A DNA stretch of 19,995 nucleotides, taken from the NCBI GenBank assembly GCA_027445725.1, contig DAIAVG010000006.1:1-19995 (forward strand), read 5' to 3'. The notes under the pieces were generated by a model that saw nothing but the letters and a program-made list of their open reading frames with translations, made no database searches and had not been told where the DNA came from. Source of the DNA: Acidithiobacillus sp. GTDB taxonomy: Bacteria; Pseudomonadota; Gammaproteobacteria; Acidithiobacillales; Acidithiobacillaceae. This document shows positions 1-8,089 of the stretch, in pieces. Positions within the stretch are counted from its first letter, which is position 1. Each line of letters opens with the position of its first letter. A program made the position numbers and the translations under genes.

Positions 1-861
1 GGATCGAAAAAGAGTCTCAACGACCTAGGCTCCGGTAATACTTTTAAGGAACTATCTGGAAGCATACTAAAGCAATTCCCAGTAGTGATTCCCAATATCG
101 CAGAACAACAAAAAATCGCCGACTGCCTCTCTTCTCTCGACGATCTGATCACCTTGGAGGCCCAAAAGCTCGGCGCACTCAAAACCCACAAAAAGGGACT
201 GATGCAGCAGCTTTTCCCGGCAGAAGGGGAAACGGTGCCGAGGCTGCGGTTTCCGGAGTTTCAAAGTGCCCAGGAATGGGAGGTTACAACAATTGGAGCT
301 ACAGGAAGCTTCTATTACGGTAAAAGCGCCCCCAAATGGTCGTTGGAAGAAAATGCCCAGACTCAATGCGTCAGATATGGCGAGCTCTACACAAAGTTCA
401 GTGCCACAATCACCGAAACGTACTCAAGAACCAACATAGACCCCAAAAAATTACGTTTTAGCAAAGGCGGAGAGGTCTTGGTTCCCCGCGTGGGTGAAAA
501 GCCTGAGGATTTTGGGAAATGTTGTTGCTACCTGTCGCTTGCTAATGTTGCTATTGGCGAAATGATTAGTGTATTTGAAACCGCACAAAACCCATTGTTT
601 TACACTTACTATTTTAGAAATATGTACAAGCAATTTTCGAAGGTTGTCGAGGGGCAAAACGTCAAGAATTTGTATTACGTTGAGCTAGAGCCACTCCCCA
701 TCTGCTGCCCACCTCTTGCCGAACAAAAGATTATTGCCAGTTGCCTGTCTTCGCTCGACGACCTTCTTGATGCCCAAAGTCGGAAGATTGAAGCCCTCAA
801 AACCTACAAAAAGGGCCTCATGCAGCAGCTTTTCCCAGCCCTGGATGATGCGGTGGCATGA
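1..861 (+). CDS. hsdS: Type I restriction-modification specificity subunit HsdS (5'-truncated by the window edge)
   Basis: The reading frame is open from the first base, so the N-terminus lies outside the window; the GTG at position 85 is internal, not the start. HsdS gives a type I enzyme its DNA target specificity through two target recognition domains (TRDs) separated by conserved helices. Visible here are the end of TRD1, a central helical repeat (100-222), TRD2 (about 240-710) and a C-terminal helical repeat (718-840). The two 41-residue repeats match at 29 positions and share SSLDDL, ALKT and KKGLMQQLFPA, the usual HsdS pseudo-symmetry. TRD2 is visibly more AT-rich than its surroundings, as is common for exchangeable TRDs. 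The stop codon overlaps the next gene's start in ATGA, so the genes are translationally coupled. hsdM lies two genes downstream. Identification is firm; the DNA target cannot be predicted. Confidence 0.92.
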   Translation, partial: GSKKSLNDLGSGNTFKELSGSILKQFPVVIPNIAEQQKIADCLSSLDDLITLEAQKLGALKTHKKGLMQQLFPAEGETVPRLRFPEFQSAQEWEVTTIGATGSFYYGKSAPKWSLEENAQTQCVRYGELYTKFSATITETYSRTNIDPKKLRFSKGGEVLVPRVGEKPEDFGKCCCYLSLANVAIGEMISVFETAQNPLFYTYYFRNMYKQFSKVVEGQNVKNLYYVELEPLPICCPPLAEQKIIASCLSSLDDLLDAQSRKIEALKTYKKGLMQQLFPALDDAVA

Positions 862-1379
862 TCGGCCCCAAGATTCTCATGATCGCGGGTCCGAACGGTG
901 CAGGGAAAACCACCTTCGCCCGGTCTTTCTTGCCGGAAGAGGCGCATTGTCCCCGTTTCATCAATGCCGACCTGATTGCTGCGGGCCTCTCGCCCTTCGC
1001 GCCGGAGTCGGCCTCCATGCGAGCGGGACGCCTAATGCTGGGAGAGATGGCCGACTGCGTGCGCCGTAGGGAAAGCTTTGCCTTCGAAACGACCCTGTCC
1101 GGTCTTGGCTATATAAAACACATTGCACAGTGGCGCATACGAGGCTATCACGTAGCTCTGTTCTTTCTGGCCCTGCCCAACGTCGAAACGGCCATCGCTC
1201 GCGTGGCCGAGCGCGTGCGACAGGGTGGGCACGACATTCCTGAGAACGTTATACGTCGCCGCTTCGCATCGGGACTGCGGCATTTTGATCAAAACTACAA
1301 GCCGTGCGTCAGCACTTGGGCAAAGTATGATAGTGCCGGTGCTGAACCATCACTACTGGAATGGGGAGAAAACCCGTGA
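858..1379 (+). CDS. Zeta-toxin-like P-loop kinase
   Basis: This 173-residue protein starts at the ATG that overlaps the hsdS stop codon. Its N-terminus holds a Walker A motif, GPNGAGKTT (about residues 11-19), followed by INADLIAAGLSP, then FAFETTLSG near residue 75. Further on comes a lid-like stretch, RVAERVRQGGHDIPENVIRRR, ending in an Arg cluster. This order of motifs is that of zeta-toxin/PezT-like kinases, which phosphorylate UDP-N-acetylglucosamine in the well-studied members; many chromosomal relatives have no proven activity. It is shorter than classical zeta (about 250-290 residues) but close to the compact chromosomal homologues. It overlaps the next small gene by 4 bp (GTGA), which points to a toxin-antitoxin-like pair. 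The family assignment is confident; the substrate and the toxic role are inferred. Confidence 0.78.
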   Translation: MIGPKILMIAGPNGAGKTTFARSFLPEEAHCPRFINADLIAAGLSPFAPESASMRAGRLMLGEMADCVRRRESFAFETTLSGLGYIKHIAQWRIRGYHVALFFLALPNVETAIARVAERVRQGGHDIPENVIRRRFASGLRHFDQNYKPCVSTWAKYDSAGAEPSLLEWGENP

Positions 1380-1579
1380 AACAGCTAAATGACATCGCCA
1401 ACGCCAAAGACCCGGATTTGCGGGCTTCCCTGGCCGCTATGAGACGTGCCGCCTTGCTCGCCCGACAAACTGCAATACAGACCGACACCAGCATTGTCGT
1501 CATTCAGGATGGGCAATTGATCCATGTGTCCGCCCAAGAGTTGCGCAAGACCGCTACGAGAGAATCCACGCATGACTGA
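1376..1579 (+). CDS. Small protein, probable partner (antitoxin) of the zeta-like kinase
   Basis: I prefer the GTG at 1376, which overlaps the kinase stop in GTGA and gives 67 residues; an ATG at 1361 in the same frame would add five residues inside the kinase gene. The protein has an N-terminal DIANAKDPDLRASLAAMRRAA stretch that looks helical and basic, and a C-terminal half (TSIVVIQDGQLIHVSAQELRK) that looks like a short beta hairpin followed by a helix. I recognise no named family with certainty. Its position directly after a zeta-like kinase, the 4-bp overlap before it and the 8-bp overlap with hsdM after it suggest an antitoxin or accessory partner in one co-translated operon. That role rests on context only. 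Confidence 0.6.
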   Translation: MKQLNDIANAKDPDLRASLAAMRRAALLARQTAIQTDTSIVVIQDGQLIHVSAQELRKTATRESTHD

Positions 1580-3185
1580 AATCGACCAGAAACAACTGGG
1601 CAACACCCTCTGGGGCATTGCCGATCAACTGCGCGGAGCCATGAACGCGGACGACTTCCGCGACTACATGCTGTCCTTCCTGTTCCTGCGTTACCTGTCG
1701 GACAATTATGCGCAAGCCGCACAAAAGGAACTGGGTTCTGATTATCCTGAACTGGGGCCTGTGGACCGCCGCACGCCTCTGGCGTTGTGGTATGCCCAGA
1801 ATCCGGATGACATCGAGGAATTTGAAAAACAGATGCGCCGGAAAATCCACTATGTGGTCCGCCCCGAATACCTCTGGGGAAGCATATCGGAACTGGCCCG
1901 CACTCAGAACCGGGAACTGCTGCATACCCTGCAAAAGGGTTTCGACTACATCGAAAACGAATCTTTTGCGAGCACTTTCAATGGCCTATTTTCCGAGATC
2001 AACCTGAACTCTGAAAAGCTGGGCAAGGACTACAGCGCCCGCAATGCCAAGCTCTGTACGATCATCCAGGCCATAGCCGATGGTTTGGCTCAGTTCTCCA
2101 CCAACCAGGACGTGCTGGGCGATGCCTACGAGTACCTCATTGGTCAGTTCGCGGCAGGGTCAGGCAAAAAAGCCGGAGAGTTCTATACCCCCCAGCAGAT
2201 TTCCAGCATCCTCTCGGGCATCGTCACCCTCGATAGCCAGGACCCATCTACGGGTAAGAAAAAGCAACTGGAGAGCGTCCTGGACTTCGCCTGCGGTTCT
2301 GGCTCCCTGCTGCTCAACGTCCGCCACCGCATAGGTCCCCACGGCATCGGCAAGATTTATGGACAGGAAAAGAATATCACCACCTATAACCTGGCCCGGA
2401 TGAACATGCTTCTTCATGGGGTGAAGGACTCGGAGTTCGAGATTTACCACGGCGACACCCTGACCAACGATTGGGATTTTCTCCGGGAAACGAACCCGGC
2501 CAAGGCACCCAAGTTCGACGCCGTAGTCGCCAATCCCCCCTTTAGTTATCGCTGGGAGCCGAGTAGCGCCCTGGGCGAGGATATGCGCTTCAAGAACTAT
2601 GGCTTGGCCCCCAAGTCTGCAGCTGACTTTGCCTTTCTCCTGCACGGTTTTCATTACCTCAAGCCCGAGGGAGTCATGGCCATCATCCTGCCCCATGGCG
2701 TGCTCTTTCGGGGCGGTGCCGAAGAACGTATCCGCACCAAGCTCCTCAAGGACGGCAACATCGACACGGTCATTGGCCTGCCCGCCAATCTGTTTTTCTC
2801 CACCGGCATCCCGGTCTGCATTCTCGTCCTCAAGAAGTGCAAAAAACCCGATGACGTGCTTTTCATCAACGCCGCCGAGCATTTTGAGAAGGGGAAGAGG
2901 CAGAACCGTTTGCGGCCTGAAGACATCGACCAGATCATCGACACCTACCAGTTTCGCCGGGAAGAAGAGCGCTACTCGCGCCGGGTGCCCATGGCCGAGA
3001 TCGAGGAGAATGGCTACAACCTCAACATCTCCCGCTATGTCAGCACGGCCCAGGCTGAGGACGAAATCGACCTGCAGGCGGTCCACGCGGAGCTGACAGC
3101 GTTGGAGCGCAAGATCGCGGAGGCCACCCAGCGCCACAATGCCTTCCTGCAAGAGCTAGGGCTCCCGCTGCTGGGGACACCGTGA
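1572..3185 (+). CDS. hsdM: Type I restriction-modification DNA methyltransferase subunit HsdM
   Basis: I chose the ATG at 1572 (MTEIDQKQLGNTLWGIADQL) because it begins the conserved HsdM N-terminal helical domain; the frame extends upstream to 1524 but only through the preceding gene. The 537-residue protein has the N-terminal HsdM domain (about 1-150), then the N6-adenine methyltransferase domain with the AdoMet-binding motif DFACGSGSLLLN (about residues 238-249) and the catalytic NPPF motif in VVANPPFSYRW (about 317-327). The first motif has Phe where the consensus has Pro (DPACGSG), a tolerated variant. HsdM pairs with HsdS to methylate adenines in a bipartite target. The length is typical and there is no frameshift. 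The gene overlaps its upstream neighbour by 8 bp. No hsdR is seen in this window; it may lie upstream. Confidence 0.95.
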   Translation: MTEIDQKQLGNTLWGIADQLRGAMNADDFRDYMLSFLFLRYLSDNYAQAAQKELGSDYPELGPVDRRTPLALWYAQNPDDIEEFEKQMRRKIHYVVRPEYLWGSISELARTQNRELLHTLQKGFDYIENESFASTFNGLFSEINLNSEKLGKDYSARNAKLCTIIQAIADGLAQFSTNQDVLGDAYEYLIGQFAAGSGKKAGEFYTPQQISSILSGIVTLDSQDPSTGKKKQLESVLDFACGSGSLLLNVRHRIGPHGIGKIYGQEKNITTYNLARMNMLLHGVKDSEFEIYHGDTLTNDWDFLRETNPAKAPKFDAVVANPPFSYRWEPSSALGEDMRFKNYGLAPKSAADFAFLLHGFHYLKPEGVMAIILPHGVLFRGGAEERIRTKLLKDGNIDTVIGLPANLFFSTGIPVCILVLKKCKKPDDVLFINAAEHFEKGKRQNRLRPEDIDQIIDTYQFRREEERYSRRVPMAEIEENGYNLNISRYVSTAQAEDEIDLQAVHAELTALERKIAEATQRHNAFLQELGLPLLGTP

Positions 3186-3201
3186 CCGACTGCGTTATAC
3201 T
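3174..3201 (+). promoter_or_regulatory. Possible sigma70-type promoter for the RNase HI gene
   Basis: A -10 candidate TATACT (3196-3201, 5 of 6 consensus bases) lies 16 bp downstream of GGGACA (3174-3179, 4 of 6) as a weak -35. It straddles the hsdM stop and sits about 37 bp before the RNase H start codon. It was found by eye; read-through from the hsd operon is an equally good explanation. Confidence 0.3.
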
Positions 3202-3237
3202 CTGGACGCAGGCTTTTAGTGCGAGAGGAATCGTTTT

Positions 3238-3678
3238 GTGACTGTATGGAAAATTTGGTGTGATGGGTCCTGCGGCCCGACCAATCCCGGTCCTTGTGCC
3301 TGGGGACCGGTGATTGAGTCGCCGGATGGGGAGCGCACGGAACATTTCGGCTTTATCCAGAAACATGGCACCAACAACATTGCCGAACTGACGGCGGCCA
3401 TTGAGTCCTTGCGCCGAATTCCCGAAGGGGCAAAAGTGATTCTTTGCTCGGATAGCCAGTACACCCTGAAGGGATTGGGTGAATGGCTTCCGGGCTGGAT
3501 CAGGAAGGGCTGGAAAACGGCTTCCGGATCGCCGGTACTGAACCAGGAACTCTGGAAACTGCTGCACCAGGAGTACCTCACCCGCAAGGTCAGGCTGGAG
3601 TGGGTGCGTGGGCATAATGGTCATCCGGAAAATGAGACGGCAGACCAGCTCGCAAACCGTGGATTGACCTTGGGATGA
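3238..3678 (+). CDS. rnhA: Ribonuclease HI family protein
   Basis: This 146-residue protein has the full set of type 1 RNase H catalytic motifs: WCDGSCGPTNPG (first Asp, near residue 9), NNIAELTAAI (Glu, near 49), LCSDSQY (Asp, near 70), and VRGHNGHPENETADQLA (the His loop and last Asp, near 125-135). The enzyme cuts the RNA strand of RNA-DNA hybrids in the cytoplasm, for example R-loops and primer remnants. The start is a GTG preceded by GAGAGGAA seven bases upstream (3223-3230); no better ATG exists at the N-terminal motif. The length matches the family. It lies 52 bp after hsdM. Whether this is the cell's main RNase HI or an accessory copy carried with the defence genes cannot be told here, so the symbol denotes the family. 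Confidence 0.9.
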   Translation: MTVWKIWCDGSCGPTNPGPCAWGPVIESPDGERTEHFGFIQKHGTNNIAELTAAIESLRRIPEGAKVILCSDSQYTLKGLGEWLPGWIRKGWKTASGSPVLNQELWKLLHQEYLTRKVRLEWVRGHNGHPENETADQLANRGLTLG

Positions 3679-3754
3679 AGTGGGCGGATCAACATGCTCT
3701 TTATTTCGTCGCTGGAGCCCGCAGCGAACGTACAACCGGGGATACGGTGCCATC

Positions 3755-3892
3755 ATGAGAAAGCGTAGCGCCAGGATAGAGGCTCTTCTGGGAGAAATGA
3801 TGCCGCTCGCACACGCGGTCGGTCATGTGCTGAAGTGTCAATCAGCGTCCAAATTTGAACAGGTGTCAGCGTCGAAATTTGAACAGGGTTAG
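3755..3892 (+). pseudogene. Short ORF running into the IS21-type end (possibly a gene interrupted by the IS)
   Basis: An ATG at 3755 opens a frame reading MRKRSARIEALLGEMMPLAH and onward. At about 3836 it enters the terminal repeats of the IS21-type element and stops at 3892. The last residues (SASKFEQVSASKFEQG) are simply the translated IS repeat, so the native 3' part would have been displaced or lost if this was a gene. I recognise no family, and there is no strong ribosome-binding site. It may equally be non-coding; 3679-3754 shows nothing else. Confidence 0.3.
3836..3887. repeat. Terminal end and subterminal direct repeats of an IS21-family element
   Basis: Two 22-bp copies (3842-3863 and 3866-3887) differ at one base and share AAATTTGAACAGG, with a 24-bp period. 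They lie immediately outside the istB stop codon (3889). IS21-family elements characteristically begin with TG and carry tandem transposase-binding repeats at their ends. The outer tip is probably the TGTCA at 3836. The opposite end of the element would lie beyond the right edge of the window, so a target duplication cannot be checked. Confidence 0.68.
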
Positions 3893-4305
3893 AGGGGGAG
3901 ACTGCACCGTTTTTTGTATCGGTACGAGTCGTTTCCGGTTTCGAGGATGTCGCAGTGATGGGTGAGGCGGTCGAGCAGTGCGGTGGTCATCTTGGCATCA
4001 CTAAAGACCTGGACCCATTCCCCGAAGGAGAGGTTGGTGACGATCAGGGCTGTCTGTTCGTAGAGTTTGCTGATCAGGTGGAAGAGCAAGGCGCCGCCAG
4101 ACTCAGAGAAGGGCAAATAGCCCAGCTCATCAAGGACGACGAGGTCCATATTTAACAAGGTTTTCACCATGCGACCACTGTGGCCACGGACCTTTTCCTG
4201 TTCCAGTTGGTTGACGAGATCGACCACATTGAACCAGCGCACCCGATGGCCTTGGTAGATGGCTGCGTGGCCGAGGGCCAGTGCCAGATGGGTTTTCCCG
4301 GTCCC
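3889..4305 (-). pseudogene. istB: C-terminal half of IS21 helper ATPase IstB
   Basis: Read on the minus strand, the fragment begins at the Walker A codons ([13 protein letters not shown]) and runs through [16 protein letters not shown], the Walker B stretch [20 protein letters not shown], and [24 protein letters not shown] to its stop. This is the C-terminal two-thirds of the AAA+ domain of IstB, which helps the IstA transposase capture target DNA. About 109 N-terminal residues are missing: upstream of the Walker A codons the sequence no longer resembles IstB. The remaining frame is intact, although the usual IVTTNL reads IVTNL, one Thr short. No start codon or ribosome-binding site remains, so it is non-functional. 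The missing N-terminal half is found at 18983-19308 on the same strand. Confidence 0.88.
4292..4305. repeat. Left copy of a 14-bp direct repeat at the istB break
   Basis: GTTTTCCCGGTCCC on the plus strand (GGGACCGGGAAAAC on the coding strand) encodes the core of the IstB Walker A loop. The identical 14 bases occur in the same orientation at 18983-18996, 14,691 bp away, where the other istB half ends. The repeat is part of the coding sequence on both sides, so it could be a recombination crossover, a duplication made on insertion, or simply the shared conserved codons. Confidence 0.6.
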
Positions 4306-4333
4306 TGTACTCAGAATCCGAACTGGCGGAGCG

Positions 4334-7300
4334 TTACCCAGGCGCTGGTGGCAAAATTACGGGCTTGGATCGCAACTCTTGCGGTGATCGATGTCCCGAC
4401 AGGTCAACATGGCTTTTCCGCATTTGTATCAGGTCTGGAATCAGGACCTTGGTTCTATAATGCCGCATGAACAGCAGCGCTTGTCCTCGCAGGGGGCCAA
4501 TGTTGCGTTTGCTTTTCTGGGCGACGTCCATCTGCAAAAGATAAATAAAAGCCGCGCCGAACCGCCACACCTGTTGGATGTCCCGCTGACAGTCCCGAAG
4601 GCGTTGTAGAGACAGCGCCACTGGAAGCGTACCTATCTGTACCTGCGCCCAAGTCATCACTGCCCTGGCAAAAATATTCCACAGGCCGAATCCGTGCGGT
4701 TGCCCCTGAAGGAGGATGCTCTGCGCAACGGCAAGGGAGGTTCGCGCATCCCGTGTCCAATAGCCCATGACCATTTGCATAGAGCGCAGAAATAGTCGGG
4801 TATTGATAAAACGGTTTACCTCAAGGTCCTCTACGGCTTGGGCACAGCGCGCCCAGCCCATGGACGATCGTCCTTGCAGCACGTCGATTATGCTCCAGTA
4901 AGCAATAGCGGCTTCCCGATACCTCTCACCGGTGATCAGCACTGCGGTATCGGCCCAATCATCCTTCCAGAGTGCCACGGCTTGGTGGAGGTGGTCCAAA
5001 GCAGCATCCAGATCGCCCAACCAGAAGCGGCTACAGCCGCAGACATAATGGCCAATACCCGCCACGAGAGGCTCTGGCAGTCCCTTTATAGGCGTCCTGG
5101 ACAAAATTTGGGCCTGGCGCCAGGCGGCTTCCGCACCTCGTTGCCCTCCTTCCAGCATCCATCTGCCATACAAGGCCGTTAGTGCGGCGGCCCCCTGATG
5201 CCTTTGCAGGGTACAGGTCGCCTCCAAATTCTCAAGGGCTTCCCTTGTTGCTGCGGCAGAGTACCCCTGCTGCATGGAGTGCATCAGGTAAAGCCCCGCT
5301 TGGGCCTGTAGCAGATCGGATGCCTTTGGCGTGGCATCCAACCCTTTTGTTGCCAGTGCAAAACACGCTTTGGCCGTTGCCATCTGGTCGAAAGTAAGTG
5401 CCTGTCGCGCTGCCCTAATCCAATGGTGTGCGCCTGCTGCAAAATCCCCGCCCTCGGTGAAATGCTGAGCCAGTATGGCGGGATCAGCCAGATGGTGTTT
5501 TTCCATCGTTTGGGCCACAGAAAGATGCAGGTACTGACGTTGCTCCAAGGGTATTCCGGAATATACTGCCTCGCGCAAAAGTGCGTGACGAAAAGACCAT
5601 GCATCATTCATCGTGCGCCACAAATCTTGAGCGACAAGGCGATCGGCCTGTTGCCGTAGTTCGGATGATGCACGCATGGGCAGTATCTCTGCCAACTGAA
5701 GCAAGGTAAAAGGAATACCAAATACGGCCGCTGCCTGTAGCATGTCCAATGCGCTTGCGGCCCGCGCAATCTGGTTATCCAGGATCGGGGCCAATCCCGG
5801 TACAGCGGAGTGCGACGACTCTCCGGCCAGTTCCATACGCGCCAGACTATTCAGGTAGAGGGGGATGCCGCCGGAACGGGTAGCAAGCGCATCCTCCCGC
5901 GCGCTATCGACTTTCCAGTCGGGCAGACTGCGTAAAAATTCACGGGCGGCATCCGTATCCCAGGGAAGCAGCGTTAACGTATCCTCGTATCGGGTAATTC
6001 CCTGGAGTAAGGGCAGTGACTGGCGACCGGTCACGAGTGTCAGCACGGGTTGTTCGTGGACTTGAGCCAGATAGCGACGCAGAATCTCCATAGATGCCGC
6101 ATCCGCCCAGTGAATATCCTCAATAATTACCGCTCTGGGTTGAGGAAATAGATGTTTGGACAAAAGCTCCAGGATGCTGTCATACAGCAGCATGCGATAG
6201 TCCTTCAGCATCTCCATAGGCGCCTCCGCGTCGTCGAGACTCAGCCAAACCATCCAGAGTTTGTGAACTAAAGGATCGGTCTCACCCATTTCCCGCAAGC
6301 GCTTTTCTACCAGTGTGTGAGCCACGCCCGGATGAATATCATTCAGGCCCAACATGTCACGCACCAGCGCGGCAATAGGGTGCAGAGGGCTGTTTTGAAA
6401 GTGGGGCCGACACACATAATTCACGACTCGCATCTGATTCGATAGGTCCTGTGCTATATGTTGCAGCAGGTGGGTTTTGCCGATGCCGGCTTCCCCCACG
6501 ATCCAAAGCACCCGCCCTTCGCCCGCAGTCAACATGGATGCGGCCGCCTTGAGCACAACAGCGCGCTCAACATCACGTCCAACCAAGGAATGGGGGGAAG
6601 GTGAGGCGGAACCGATATGAATATCGTCCAGCCAACGCAATGGGATGACTTCTCCATACACATGGGCGTCAGGCATGGTGATCCCCATGAATTCCCCATG
6701 CGTCAAAAGCCGTACCACATATTCGCTGACAACAACGCCCGAACGCTGGGTGTTGGCCCAGGCTGCGGCACGGGCCGCTTGCAGAAGCGATCCAACGGGC
6801 CGGTTGCCATTCTGAATAAGGACTTGTCCACCATGGATCCCCAGGCGGGAGAAAGGTCCTGATGGCGTCTGGCGGCGCAGATCCAGGGCGGCTTGCAGCG
6901 CCCGATAAGGGGCATCCTCCATGGGGGTCTGCAAGCCGAAATACACTTCGATCACCCCGTCGGCGGCGACCTCAATGGAAGCGCCGTGCGCAATCCCCAC
7001 CTGTTGCGCCAGATTCGAAAACTGGTTGACGTGGGCCTCCAGCAAGGCATCGGAGAGGGTCTCTTTATCCGCGTCCAAGGCGATGACCAAAACGGTAATG
7101 AAACGGCGATGGGCGGGTTGCACGAGCCGGGTATGGGCATTTATTCGAGGAAAGGTCATCAGCTTCCCGCGCGCATCCGTTTGTAGATGATGCTGTAATG
7201 TCTGGATGTCCGCCCCAGGCTTTTTCCCGGAACTGACAATGCGCCGCTCCTGGTATTGCTCGTACAAATGGAGGGCTTCGTGAGTCCGCCCCTGTTGCGC

Positions 7301-7906
7301 AAGCAGCAGCATGGCCGCCCGATGGGGGGCGTCTCTCAGAGGTTGTTTGGCCATCCATTCCTGCACATTGGACCAGGCCTGCGGATAATCTTGCAGGTTC
7401 AGCGCTGTCTGCCACAACGTTTCATAATATTGAGAGAGTTTCAGTTCGGTGTGACGCCGCAGATCGCAAACCCAACCCCACCACTCAGGAGGGGATACCT
7501 CAGCCGTTTCATCGGCAAGAAATTCGCCCTGGTATAGGGTAATAGCCCCACGGCAAAATGCCGGATCTTCCACTTTGCCATCCAGGAATCGCGCATAGTC
7601 CAGAGACAAGCGCTGGTTGGGGTGCATCCCAATACATTCACGATCTACTGATAAGGCAATGTGTGGACGCATCTGCAACACCTGCTGCAGGGCTTGACGC
7701 AGATAGGCGCGCACGTTGTTGGAACGTTGTTTCGGGAACAACAGAATGGCCAATGCACTCCGTGCGTGGGGACCGGGGTTGACCGCCAGATAAAGCAACA
7801 GTCGCCGTGCGTGCCGGGATCCCAGCGAAAACGGTCTGTCGTTCACATGCAAGCGCGACTGACCCAGGACCTGGATACATAAATAAGCGGATGCTGGCAT
7901 TGCCAT
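4334..7906 (-). CDS. BTAD/SARP-type transcriptional regulator with cyclase-like, STAND-type ATPase and TPR-like regions
   Basis: This 1190-residue protein starts with a winged-helix DNA-binding domain (about residues 8-105, with [18 protein letters not shown] and [15 protein letters not shown]) followed by a bacterial transcriptional activation (BTAD) helical domain (about 105-240), the SARP layout. Residues about 268-430 resemble a class III nucleotide cyclase ([22 protein letters not shown]), but the usual GDAVNLAAR segment reads GSLLQAARA, so it is probably catalytically dead. A P-loop ATPase follows, with Walker A GEAGIGKT (near 470) and Walker [12 protein letters not shown] (near 590). 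The C-terminal 450 residues are Ala/Leu-rich and look TPR-like. It is divergent from the bcs operon across 183 bp, so it likely controls that operon and perhaps itself. The 3' end is 28 bp from the island border, and the last 30 or so residues look unstructured and may be altered. A second ATG lies two codons after the first. Confidence 0.88.
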   Translation of the reverse strand: MAMPASAYLCIQVLGQSRLHVNDRPFSLGSRHARRLLLYLAVNPGPHARSALAILLFPKQRSNNVRAYLRQALQQVLQMRPHIALSVDRECIGMHPNQRLSLDYARFLDGKVEDPAFCRGAITLYQGEFLADETAEVSPPEWWGWVCDLRRHTELKLSQYYETLWQTALNLQDYPQAWSNVQEWMAKQPLRDAPHRAAMLLLAQQGRTHEALHLYEQYQERRIVSSGKKPGADIQTLQHHLQTDARGKLMTFPRINAHTRLVQPAHRRFITVLVIALDADKETLSDALLEAHVNQFSNLAQQVGIAHGASIEVAADGVIEVYFGLQTPMEDAPYRALQAALDLRRQTPSGPFSRLGIHGGQVLIQNGNRPVGSLLQAARAAAWANTQRSGVVVSEYVVRLLTHGEFMGITMPDAHVYGEVIPLRWLDDIHIGSASPSPHSLVGRDVERAVVLKAAASMLTAGEGRVLWIVGEAGIGKTHLLQHIAQDLSNQMRVVNYVCRPHFQNSPLHPIAALVRDMLGLNDIHPGVAHTLVEKRLREMGETDPLVHKLWMVWLSLDDAEAPMEMLKDYRMLLYDSILELLSKHLFPQPRAVIIEDIHWADAASMEILRRYLAQVHEQPVLTLVTGRQSLPLLQGITRYEDTLTLLPWDTDAAREFLRSLPDWKVDSAREDALATRSGGIPLYLNSLARMELAGESSHSAVPGLAPILDNQIARAASALDMLQAAAVFGIPFTLLQLAEILPMRASSELRQQADRLVAQDLWRTMNDAWSFRHALLREAVYSGIPLEQRQYLHLSVAQTMEKHHLADPAILAQHFTEGGDFAAGAHHWIRAARQALTFDQMATAKACFALATKGLDATPKASDLLQAQAGLYLMHSMQQGYSAAATREALENLEATCTLQRHQGAAALTALYGRWMLEGGQRGAEAAWRQAQILSRTPIKGLPEPLVAGIGHYVCGCSRFWLGDLDAALDHLHQAVALWKDDWADTAVLITGERYREAAIAYWSIIDVLQGRSSMGWARCAQAVEDLEVNRFINTRLFLRSMQMVMGYWTRDARTSLAVAQSILLQGQPHGFGLWNIFARAVMTWAQVQIGTLPVALSLQRLRDCQRDIQQVWRFGAAFIYLLQMDVAQKSKRNIGPLRGQALLFMRHYRTKVLIPDLIQMRKSHVDLSGHRSPQELRSKPVILPPAPG

Positions 7907-7941
7907 GCCTATATTTGATTGTTAATTATTAAGTTTTGCCC

Positions 7942-7959
7942 ATACGCTTACTATACGCT
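7942..7959 (+). promoter_or_regulatory. Tandem heptamer ATACGCT with 11-bp spacing, candidate SARP operator
   Basis: ATACGCT occurs at 7942-7948 and again at 7953-7959, separated by four bases (TACT). SARP regulators are known to bind 7-bp direct repeats with 4-bp spacers lying just upstream of, or over, the -35 region of target promoters. The adjacent divergent gene encodes a protein with a SARP-type DNA-binding domain. The link is inferred. Confidence 0.45.
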
Positions 7960-8077
7960 GCCCTATGTTAGATTGGCAACATCGTTTCTTGGTGAAATGA
8001 AGAAAGGCATGTTGGCTCTGCACGTCGCTTGCAAAAGTAACGAATAGGGGTAAAGGGCAGTACTAGGTGGGTGTTTT

Positions 8078-8086
8078 GGGAGGTGA
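8078..8086 (+). promoter_or_regulatory. Strong ribosome-binding site of bcsQ
   Basis: GGGAGGTGA lies three bases before the ATG at 8090 and matches the anti-Shine-Dalgarno sequence closely. It is the best such site in the operon and supports this start. Confidence 0.75.
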
Positions 8087-8089
8087 GTT

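Larger units (their letters stand above)
7907..8089. promoter_or_regulatory. Divergent promoter region between the regulator and bcsQ
   Basis: This 183-bp gap must hold the promoters of both transcription units. It is AT-rich beside the regulator start (TTAATTATTAAG, 7922-7933) and contains the heptamer pair at 7942-7959. No consensus -35/-10 pair stands out for bcsQ. TATGTT (7964-7969) and TTAGAT (7968-7973) are weak -10 candidates placed 4 and 8 bp after the second heptamer, which would fit an activator-dependent promoter. I see no riboswitch-like fold. Confidence 0.6.

Noticed and set aside
2160..3152. 330-residue open frame on the minus strand
   Set aside because: It lies fully antisense to hsdM, has no recognisable motif or ribosome-binding site, and follows from the codon bias of hsdM.
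3040..3756. 238-residue minus-strand frame across hsdM, RNase H and the gap after it
   Set aside because: The plus-strand RNase HI has all its catalytic motifs in the same place; the minus-strand product has no family features.
4338..4348. Inverted repeat CCAG-GCG-CTGG near the left border, seemingly paired with GCTTT-GCG-AAAGC at the right
   Set aside because: The arms are short and differ between the two borders; the shared GCG centre is likely chance, so I do not call them element ends.
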